Of a stretch of 20,114 bases of DNA, positions 1-6,608 are shown in pieces. The stretch covers positions 1 to 20,114 of the forward strand of contig WRGP01000237.1 in the NCBI GenBank assembly GCA_009787135.1, read 5' to 3'. The position numbers were made by a program, and so were the translations under genes. Source of the stretch: Bacillota bacterium (lineage in GTDB: Bacteria; Bacillota; Clostridia; Christensenellales; Aristaeellaceae). Under the pieces are notes generated by a model. That model did not search any database and had not been told where the DNA came from. It worked only from the letters and a program-made list of their open reading frames with translations. Numbering within the stretch: the first letter of the stretch is position 1; each line of letters begins with the position of its first letter.

Positions 1-1503
1 CCCCGCCTCATCCTTCAGCAGCACGGTGCGGCGCGGGTCGTTGTACTGGCTTTTGATCTCGGAAAGCTCCGCCTTGATCACACCCATGAGCTTCGCGCGG
101 CTCGCCAGGATAGACTCCAGCCGCCGGATCTCCTTTGTAACCTTCGCGTGTTCCTCGCGCAGGATGAGGATCTCCAGCCCTGTCAGGCGGCGCAGGCGCA
201 TATCCAAAATCGCCTGGGCCTGCAGCTCCGAGAGCGTAAAGCGGGCAATGAGGTTTGCCTTGGCCTCTTTATCGTTCTTGGCGGCGCGGATGATGCGGAT
301 GACCTCGTCCAAATGATCGACGGCGATGATCAGGCCGTCCAGGATGTGCAGGCGCGCGCGGGCCTGTTCCAGATCATACTGCGTGCGCCGGGTGACGACG
401 TTCACCTGATGCGACAGGAAGCACCCGAGCATGCGCCGCAGGCCCATCTGTTCCGGCTTGCCCTCCGCGATGGCCATGATGTTCACGCCAAAGGTGATTT
501 GCAGGTCAGCGTATTTATACAGCGCGGCCAGCACCCGCTGGGGATCCGCGTCACGCCGCAGTTCAATGACCGCGCGCATGCCGGTGCGGTCGCTCTCGTC
601 GCGGATATCGTGGATGCCGCCGAGCAGGGTCTTCTTTTCCTCGCTGAGCCGGAGTATCTTCTCCAGCATGGCGGCCTTGGACACCTGGTAGGGCATCTCC
701 TTGACGACGAGCAGGGAGCGCCCCGCCGGGCCCTGCTCGATTTCCACCCTGGCGCGCAGGATCAGCCTGCCGCGCCCCGTCTCGTACGCTTCTTGAATTT
801 CAGGCGTGTCCAGGAGGATACCGCCGGTGGGAAAATCGGGGCAGGGCAGAAAGCGCATGAGCTCACGGAGGGTGATGTCCGGCTTATCGATCATGGCGAT
901 GGCCGCGTCAATGGCCTCGCCCAGGTTATGCGGGGGGATGTTGGTAGCCAGGCCCACCGCGATGCCGGACGCGCCGTTGACCAGCAAATTGGGGAAGCGC
1001 GCGGGCAGCATGTCCGGCTCCTTGATGCTGTCGTCAAAGTTCAGCCGGAAGGGCACGGTATCTTTTTCAATATCGCGTAGCATCGCCATGGCCAGCGGGG
1101 CCATGCGCGCCTCGGTATAGCGCATGGCCGCGGCCGCGTCGCCGTCGATGGAGCCGAAGTTGCCATGGCCGTCCACGAGCAGGCCGCGCAGGGAGAACGG
1201 CTGGGCCAAGCGGACCAGCGCGTCATACACGGAGGTGTCGCTATGGGGATGGAACTTGCCAAGGCAGTCGCCGACAATGCGCGCGCACTTGCGGTGCGGC
1301 TTATCGGGCGAGAGCGAGAGCTCGGCCATGGTATAGAGGATGCGGCGCTGGACGGGCTTGAGCCCATCCTCGGCCCGCGGCAGCGCGCGTTCCAAAATGA
1401 CGTGCTCGGCGTAGGGGAGCATGGCGCCGGCCATGACCTCCTCCATGTTGGCCTGGAGGATCACTTCGCCCGGCGGCGCGGGGATGTCCGGCTTCTTTGG
1501 CAT
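1..1503 (-). CDS. parC: Type IIA topoisomerase subunit A (ParC/GyrA), C-terminus outside window
   Basis: DNA cleavage/rejoining subunit of topoisomerase IV or gyrase, acting with the ParE-like subunit encoded 6 bp upstream. The 501 codons visible are open to the window edge, so the C-terminal DNA-wrapping or ParC tail is missing and gyrase cannot be fully excluded. The N-terminal breakage-reunion domain is clear: RRILYTM, then the quinolone-determining region around residues 75-100, then the catalytic tyrosine in RYTEARM at Tyr129, then NFDDSIKEPDMLPARFPNLLVNG (residues about 150-170). The start ATG has an AAGGAAAG site just upstream, inside the spacer after parE. Gene order parE-parC as in Bacillus favours the ParC name. 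Oddity: the normally invariant HPHGD reads HPHSD (Ser88). Confidence 0.85.
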   Translation of the reverse strand, partial: MPKKPDIPAPPGEVILQANMEEVMAGAMLPYAEHVILERALPRAEDGLKPVQRRILYTMAELSLSPDKPHRKCARIVGDCLGKFHPHSDTSVYDALVRLAQPFSLRGLLVDGHGNFGSIDGDAAAAMRYTEARMAPLAMAMLRDIEKDTVPFRLNFDDSIKEPDMLPARFPNLLVNGASGIAVGLATNIPPHNLGEAIDAAIAMIDKPDITLRELMRFLPCPDFPTGGILLDTPEIQEAYETGRGRLILRARVEIEQGPAGRSLLVVKEMPYQVSKAAMLEKILRLSEEKKTLLGGIHDIRDESDRTGMRAVIELRRDADPQRVLAALYKYADLQITFGVNIMAIAEGKPEQMGLRRMLGCFLSHQVNVVTRRTQYDLEQARARLHILDGLIIAVDHLDEVIRIIRAAKNDKEAKANLIARFTLSELQAQAILDMRLRRLTGLEILILREEHAKVTKEIRRLESILASRAKLMGVIKAELSEIKSQYNDPRRTVLLKDEAG

Positions 1504-1509
1504 CTTTCC

Positions 1510-3486
1510 TTACCCCCTCTGCGCGGTATCAGGCAAGTCGGTCTTTTCAAAGGTATCCGCGCGGTTAAAATTGGCGTGCTCGCTGATGAACTCGCGGCGG
1601 GGTTCGACCTTATCGCCCATGAGCACGCTGACAATGTGCTCGGCCTCGGACGCGTCCTCGATGGCGACCTGCAGAAGCTTGCGATGGCCCGGGTTCATCG
1701 TGGTCTCCCAAAGCTGCTCGGGGTTCATTTCCCCCAGCCCCTTGTAGCGCTGGACGGTATATCCCTTAAGGCCGCGCGTCAATCGCCGCAGCTCCTGATC
1801 GTCATAGGCGTATTGCGCCGCGCCCGCTTTCTTGATTTGGTACAGCGGCGGCATGCCAATATACACGTGGCCGTCGGTGATGAGCCCCCGCATGTAGCGG
1901 TAGAAAAAGGTCAGCAAAATCGCGCGGATGTGCGCGCCGTCCTGGTCCGCGTCGGAGAGGATGATGACGCGGTGGTACTTGAGGGTCGCCAGATCAAAAT
2001 CTTCCCCGATGCCGCAGCCCAGCGCCGTGATGATGGAGCGGAATTCCTCGTTGCCCAGCACTTGGTCCAACCGCTTTTTCTCCACGTTGAGCGGCTTGCC
2101 GCGCAGCGGCAGGATGGCCTGAAACCGCCGGTCGCGGCCCTGCTTGGCGCTGCCGCCGGCGCTGTCGCCCTCCACGATAAACAGCTCGTTTTCCGAAGCC
2201 TTCCGGCCTGTGCAGGCGGACAGCTTGCCCACCAGCGGCGCGGCCTCCAGCTGGTTTTTCGCGCGGGCGACCTCCTTGGCGCGGCGCGCGGCCTCGCGCA
2301 CCTTGGCCGACTTGGCGGCCTTCTCAATGACCATCATGGCGAACTCCTGATGGCGCAGGTCCTCCAGGTACGCCGTGAGCAGATCCGTGACAATGGCCTC
2401 CACCGCGGGCCTCACCTCGCTGTTGCCCAAACGGCCCTTGGTCTGGCCCTCAAACTGGGGCGAGCGCACCATGCAGGAGAGCACGCAGGTAAGGCCCTCG
2501 CGGTAATCCTCGCCGGAGAGGTTATTGTCCTTTTCTTTGAGCGCGCCGACGCGGCGGGCGTAGTCGTTGAACACCTTGGTGTAGGCGGACTTGAACCCCA
2601 CCTCGTGCGTGCCGCCCTCATGGGTGGGGATGTTGTTCACATAAGAAAAGAAATTGTCGGTATATGTGTCGGTATATTGCAGCGCCACAGCCAGCAGGGT
2701 ATCTTCCTTTTTCCCCTCAAGGCAGACAGGCCGCTCGTGCAGGGCGGCCTTTTCCTGGTTTAGATATTTGACATAATCGGCAATGCCGCCCTCATAGCAA
2801 TAGACGCGCTCACGCTTCTCCGGGTCTTTTACGCGCTCGTCCAGCAGCGAGATTTTAACGCCCCGCGTCAGGTACGCCAGCTCGCGCAGCCTGTGCGCCA
2901 CGGTCTCGGCGCTCCAGGCAATGTCCTCAAAGATGGAATCATCCGGCAGAAAGGTGACGCGGGTGCCCTTTTTGCGCGTGTTGCCCACCTTTTCAATGGG
3001 CCCGTCCGGCACGCCCGCCAGCACCTTCTTTTCCTTCTGGCTGTACTGGCTGGTGAACGACATATGCCAGTGCGCCCAGTCCACGTAGCTATCCACCGTG
3101 AGCCAGCGGGACAGCGCGTTGACCACGGACGCGCCCACGCCGTGCAGGCCGCCCGAGTAGGTGTAGTTCGCGTTGTTGAACTTGCCGCCCGCGTGCAGGC
3201 GGGTGAAGATCACCTCCACGCCGGACACGCCCATCGTGGGATGAATATCCACCGGCATGCCGCGGCCGTTATCCTCCACGGTGGCGGCCCCGTCCTTGTG
3301 CAGCTCCACGCGGACCTCGCTCGCGTAGCCGCCCATGGCCTCGTCCATCGCGTTGTCCACGATTTCCCACAGGAGATGATGCAGCCCTCTTTGGCCGGTG
3401 GTGCCGATGTACATGCCCGGCCGCATGCGCACGGCGTCCAACCCCTCCAGCACCTGAATATCCTTCGCGGCGTATTCCCTTGCCAA
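1510..3486 (-). CDS. parE: Type IIA topoisomerase subunit B (ParE/GyrB ATPase subunit)
   Basis: ATPase subunit that captures the transported DNA segment for topoisomerase IV (or gyrase). About 658 residues, normal for ParE in Gram-positives. In order: GHKL ATPase with EIVDNAMDEA, DNGRGMP and YSGGLHGVGASVVNALS; transducer domain with NNIPTHEGGTHEVGFK; TOPRIM with VEGDSAGGSAKQGRDRRFQA and the DADQDGAH metal site; C-terminal RYKGLGEMN and LMGDKVEPRR. The TTG at 3484-3486 is preferred as start because AAAGAGG lies 8 nt upstream; a GTG two codons earlier (3490-3492) has only 2 nt spacing. It shares an operon with parC (6-bp gap) and is divergent from the response regulator. Assignment as ParE rather than GyrB rests on overall resemblance to Gram-positive ParE and on gene order. 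Confidence 0.9.
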   Translation of the reverse strand: MAREYAAKDIQVLEGLDAVRMRPGMYIGTTGQRGLHHLLWEIVDNAMDEAMGGYASEVRVELHKDGAATVEDNGRGMPVDIHPTMGVSGVEVIFTRLHAGGKFNNANYTYSGGLHGVGASVVNALSRWLTVDSYVDWAHWHMSFTSQYSQKEKKVLAGVPDGPIEKVGNTRKKGTRVTFLPDDSIFEDIAWSAETVAHRLRELAYLTRGVKISLLDERVKDPEKRERVYCYEGGIADYVKYLNQEKAALHERPVCLEGKKEDTLLAVALQYTDTYTDNFFSYVNNIPTHEGGTHEVGFKSAYTKVFNDYARRVGALKEKDNNLSGEDYREGLTCVLSCMVRSPQFEGQTKGRLGNSEVRPAVEAIVTDLLTAYLEDLRHQEFAMMVIEKAAKSAKVREAARRAKEVARAKNQLEAAPLVGKLSACTGRKASENELFIVEGDSAGGSAKQGRDRRFQAILPLRGKPLNVEKKRLDQVLGNEEFRSIITALGCGIGEDFDLATLKYHRVIILSDADQDGAHIRAILLTFFYRYMRGLITDGHVYIGMPPLYQIKKAGAAQYAYDDQELRRLTRGLKGYTVQRYKGLGEMNPEQLWETTMNPGHRKLLQVAIEDASEAEHIVSVLMGDKVEPRREFISEHANFNRADTFEKTDLPDTAQRG

Positions 3487-3529
3487 TGACACAACCTCTT
3501 TCCGCTTGCCTTGTTACCCAGACTGGGGT

Positions 3530-3559
3530 ATTATACCATATATAAAATATTTCAGGCAA
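3530..3559 (-). promoter_or_regulatory. Extended -10 promoter for parE-parC
   Basis: On the minus strand TTGCCT (3554-3559) is followed after 18 bp by TATAAT (3530-3535), with a TGG extension directly upstream of the -10. A short dyad CCCAG-A-CTGGG lies at the expected transcript start, between promoter and gene. Confidence 0.65.
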
Positions 3560-3624
3560 CCGCATGAACTGCGGCGGAATGGGCAAAAAAATCGGAGGCA
3601 ATAACATAACGATAGGGGTTTGTG

Positions 3625-4290
3625 ATGGCGCGGATTCTTGTGGTGGAGGATAACCCCGATTATCGGGAGCTGCTTCAAAATTTCTTGGAAAGCGATCATT
3701 ATACGGTGGCCGCGGCCTGCGATGGAGCCCAGGCTTTACGGTTGGTTCACCAGGAATCGTTTGATCTCATCCTGCTGGATCTGATGCTGCCCGGCATAGA
3801 CGGCTACGGCGTGTGTGAGGCGATTCGCAGGGATTCGAATATCCCCATCATCATGCTGACCGCGCTGGACAGCGAGGCGCACCAGGTGCGGGGCTTTGAC
3901 CTGCGCATTGACGATTACATCACAAAGCCTGTATCCATGCGGATCCTTCTGCGAAAGGCAGCGGCGGTTTTGCGAAGAACGGCGCCGTCCGAATCCGCGA
4001 ATCTTATCTTTTATGGCCTCTCTTTGAATGAAAAAAGCCATACCGTCAGCGTCGCGGGGAATCCTGCCCAGTTTACGCTCCGCGAATATGAGATCCTGCT
4101 TGCGCTCATGCGAAAGCCCGGCGAGGTGGTATCCCGCAAGGCGCTCCTTTCAAAAGTATGGGGTTATGATTTTTATGGCGATGATAGAATCGTGGATACG
4201 CACATCAAAAATATTCGTAAAAAGCTGGGGGCGGAGGATTGCATTGAGACGGTTCGCGGCGTGGGCTATAAACTGCAAAAAGGGAATTAG
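3625..4290 (+). CDS. OmpR/PhoB-family response regulator
   Basis: Two-component response regulator, a cytoplasmic transcription factor. The receiver domain (residues about 1-115) has the acidic pair in VVEDNPD, the phosphoacceptor Asp52 in LILLDLMLPG, the Thr switch in MLTALD and Lys in ITKPVS. The winged-helix domain (about 125-221) carries the family hallmarks LREYEILLALM, VWGYDF, VDTHIKNIRKKLG and ETVRGVGYKL. The ATG at 3625 has AGGGG 6 nt upstream; a GTG directly before it (3622) is a possible alternative with poorer spacing. Its 3' end overlaps the sensor kinase. It is the first gene of the plus-strand cluster, so it probably controls the ABC transporter genes at 5745-9512. The signal it responds to cannot be told from the sequence. 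Confidence 0.93.
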   Translation: MARILVVEDNPDYRELLQNFLESDHYTVAAACDGAQALRLVHQESFDLILLDLMLPGIDGYGVCEAIRRDSNIPIIMLTALDSEAHQVRGFDLRIDDYITKPVSMRILLRKAAAVLRRTAPSESANLIFYGLSLNEKSHTVSVAGNPAQFTLREYEILLALMRKPGEVVSRKALLSKVWGYDFYGDDRIVDTHIKNIRKKLGAEDCIETVRGVGYKLQKGN

Positions 4291-5647
4291 CGGCAGTCTG
4301 ACCGCAAAAACCTTCCTCATCTTGCTGTCGCTCTTGCTTGTGATCTGCATGGCGGCCTACATTTTCATCGGCTTGTTCCTGCCTTTTTCAAGCGAAGGGC
4401 AGTCCCGCCGCCAGTTGGAGGATAAAGCAAGGGCGCTCGTATCGGAATTGCGCCAACGCAAGGCTGACGAGAGCGGCGCGCTTTTTGTTAGGTTTATCTG
4501 GGAAACCGGCGCAAACATAGGCCTGATGAATCAAGCGCGTAAGCCCATCGACTTATTTACTTTTGCGGCAAGCCCTATAAGCGGCGCCGTATCCGGGCGG
4601 GAATATCCATTTCGGTTTGCCGATTCCCTTCGGGAATATATCCTCGTGGCGGCGTACAACCCGGCGCGCTCCCATGAAATCTCCCGGGCGATCTGGAGAA
4701 GCCTGCCTTGGGTTGGAAGCCTTGTCCTGCTTTTGTCCCTTGCCAGCGCCGTACTATTCTCAAGATACACCACCCGCCCCATCATCCGCATGAGCGGAGC
4801 CGCCGCAAAAATTGCCGATCTGGATTTTAGCTGGTACTGCCCCGATCTGCGCCAGGATGAAATTGGCCTATTATCCAAAAGCCTGAACGAACTCTCCGAC
4901 ACATTGAGCGCCGCGCTATCCTCTCTCAAGCGACAAAATATGTCCCTTGCGGATGATATTGCGCTGGAAAAAGAACGCGAGCGCCGCCGTTTGCTGTTCT
5001 TTTCCGGCGTATCCCATGAGCTGAAAACGCCTATCGCCATTGTCATCGGCCAGCTGGAAGGGATGCGGGCGGGCATCGGCGTATACAAAGACAGGGAAAC
5101 CTATCTCGCGCGCTCGGCCGAGATTCTCCGCTCGCTGGACGGCTTTATCAAAGAGATATTGTCCGTTTCCCATATGGATATAGCGGAAAATTCTCTGACG
5201 GCGGTGAATCTGGCGGAGATTGCGGAGGAGTGCGTGGAATCTCGCGATATACGCGCGGAACCGCCAAGCATCCGGTTTGCCGCCGAAATCGAACCGGATG
5301 TTCTGATCGCGGGCGATGGGCCGCTGCTGAAAAAAGCGCTCGCGAATGTGATCGGCAACGCGGCGCTGTATACGCCCGATGGCGGAGCGGTCCGCGTGGC
5401 TCTGGCGCAAAAGGGCCGCCACGCGGTTCTTACGGTGTTCAATTCGCCCGCGCATATTCAGGCGGAACATCTGCCCCGCCTCTTTGAGGCGTTTTATAGG
5501 GCTGACCGGCATTCGAAACATGGCGGCGGGCTTGGGCTGTATATCACCCGCATGATCCTGGAAGCGCACAAGGCGGAATATGCGATCGCGAACGTTAAGG
5601 ACGGCGTACAATTCACCATCTCCTTTCCGCTGCTCCCTGTAGCCTGA
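4244..5647 (+). CDS. Sensor histidine kinase (HAMP, HisKA, HATPase)
   Basis: Membrane sensor kinase, partner of the regulator immediately upstream. About 467 residues: basic N-terminus, TM1 (about 23-46), an extracytoplasmic loop of about 105 residues, TM2 (about 153-177), HAMP linker, HisKA with phosphoacceptor His258 in GVSHELKTP, and an ATPase with an N-box (ANVIGNAALYTPDGG) and G-box (HGGGLGLYI). The start is inferred: no ATG fits near the end of the regulator gene, but TTG at 4244-4246 has a perfect GGAGG 6 nt upstream and puts a short charged stretch before TM1. This gives a 47-nt overlap with the regulator and hence probable translational coupling. The N-box has Ala in a position that is often a second charged or polar residue, so it is slightly divergent. 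The sensed ligand is unknown; by position it is likely an envelope or peptide stress linked to the transporter downstream. Confidence 0.88.
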   Translation: MRRFAAWAINCKKGISGSLTAKTFLILLSLLLVICMAAYIFIGLFLPFSSEGQSRRQLEDKARALVSELRQRKADESGALFVRFIWETGANIGLMNQARKPIDLFTFAASPISGAVSGREYPFRFADSLREYILVAAYNPARSHEISRAIWRSLPWVGSLVLLLSLASAVLFSRYTTRPIIRMSGAAAKIADLDFSWYCPDLRQDEIGLLSKSLNELSDTLSAALSSLKRQNMSLADDIALEKERERRRLLFFSGVSHELKTPIAIVIGQLEGMRAGIGVYKDRETYLARSAEILRSLDGFIKEILSVSHMDIAENSLTAVNLAEIAEECVESRDIRAEPPSIRFAAEIEPDVLIAGDGPLLKKALANVIGNAALYTPDGGAVRVALAQKGRHAVLTVFNSPAHIQAEHLPRLFEAFYRADRHSKHGGGLGLYITRMILEAHKAEYAIANVKDGVQFTISFPLLPVA

Positions 5648-5686
5648 TTCGACAGCGTCCGGCACGGTTTCACACAAAAAACACAG

Positions 5687-5723
5687 TATCTCCAGATAAA
5701 CTCCACATACCGTCTGCTATAAT
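5687..5723 (+). promoter_or_regulatory. Candidate regulated promoter of the ABC transporter operon
   Basis: The 97-nt gap after the kinase holds a perfect TATAAT (5718-5723). There is no good -35; where it should be lies the near-palindrome TATCT-CC-AGATA (5687-5698). A weak -35 overlapped by a dyad suits an activator-dependent promoter, here plausibly controlled by the neighbouring response regulator. The expected start site falls only about 15 nt before the ATG, very close to the ribosome-binding site, so the -10 call needs caution. Confidence 0.35.
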
Positions 5724-5744
5724 GGCGGGAGGAGGTTGCTGCGT

Positions 5745-6608
5745 ATGAAAATTGAAGCGAACCAACTCACGATGATTTACCCTTCCGGCAAAAAGGCCCT
5801 GCAAAACATCTCTGTGCGGATGGAGAGCCCAAACCTGATCGGCATTCTGGGGCCGAACGGCGCGGGCAAAACCACGCTGATGAAGCTGCTGATTGCCGGC
5901 CTCATCCCCACCAAAGGGGACATCCTGCTGGATGGAAAGGCGCTTTTGCCCCAGGAGAATCGCTTGAAGTCCCAGCTGGGCTACTTGCCGCAGAGCTTTG
6001 GCCTGTATGACGAGCTCAGCGTGTGGCAGTTTCTGGACTACATGGCGGCCTTGAAGGGCTTGAAGGGCAAAAAGGCGATTGACGACGCGCTTGCGGTCGC
6101 AAACCTTGCGGAGCACCGCAAGGTCAGGATCGGCGCGCTTTCGGGCGGGCTGCGCCAGCGGGTTGGCATCGCGCAGGCTTTGCTCGGCAATCCGCAGCTG
6201 CTCATCCTGGACGAGCCTACGGTCGGCCTGGACCCTGAGGAGCGGGTGAAGTTCCGCAACATTTTCTCCGAGATGGCGCGGGATAAGCTGCTGCTGCTCT
6301 CCACGCATATCGTGGAGGACGTGCAGTCCATCTGCAACCGGGTATTGATCGTCCATGACGGGCACATTCTCTTTGACGGCGAGCCTGCCGAGCTGATCGC
6401 CCGGACGGAGGGGCATGTGGGCGTGTATGTCTCGCAGATCGGGGATCCAACCCCGGAGGGCTGCCAGGTCGTCTCCAAGGTGAACACCGCCAGGGGCATC
6501 CAGTGCAGGGTCGTGGCGGAGTGCCTGCCTGGGTTTGCCAAGGCCGCTGAGCCTACTTTAGAGGATGCGTACCTCCACCGCATCGGCAAGGGGGCGGATG
6601 CGCTGTGA
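5745..6608 (+). CDS. ABC transporter ATP-binding protein
   Basis: Nucleotide-binding subunit of an ABC-2-type transporter, about 287 residues. Walker A is GPNGAGKTT, the Q-loop is YLPQSFG, the signature is LSGGLRQRVG, Walker B is LLILDEPTVGLDP and the switch His is in STHIVED. The C-terminal extension (about 215-287) is of the kind seen in BcrA/YxlF-like exporters. The ATG at 5745 follows GGGAGGAGG with 9 nt spacing. Its stop overlaps the start of the fused permease (GTGA), implying tight coupling. It would energise the two membrane proteins encoded downstream. The substrate is not predictable; context (two-component system, peptidase-fused permease) suggests peptides or cell-envelope-active compounds. 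Confidence 0.93.
   Translation: MKIEANQLTMIYPSGKKALQNISVRMESPNLIGILGPNGAGKTTLMKLLIAGLIPTKGDILLDGKALLPQENRLKSQLGYLPQSFGLYDELSVWQFLDYMAALKGLKGKKAIDDALAVANLAEHRKVRIGALSGGLRQRVGIAQALLGNPQLLILDEPTVGLDPEERVKFRNIFSEMARDKLLLLSTHIVEDVQSICNRVLIVHDGHILFDGEPAELIARTEGHVGVYVSQIGDPTPEGCQVVSKVNTARGIQCRVVAECLPGFAKAAEPTLEDAYLHRIGKGADAL

Noticed and set aside
148..1080. 310-codon plus-strand frame opposite parC
   Set aside because: Antisense shadow of a strongly conserved gene; the translation has no recognisable domain.
1165..2763. Long plus-strand open frame of about 530 codons opposite the topoisomerase genes
   Set aside because: It is antisense to parE and parC, has a His/Arg/Ala-rich low-information translation typical of the shadow of GC-rich genes, and no ribosome-binding site or family motif.
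3560..3621. Promoter for the response regulator
   Set aside because: AT-rich stretches exist upstream but no -35/-10 pair with acceptable spacing was convincing.
4916..5677. 253-codon minus-strand frame opposite the sensor kinase
   Set aside because: The plus strand encodes an intact kinase with all catalytic boxes; the antisense frame lacks motifs and a ribosome-binding site.
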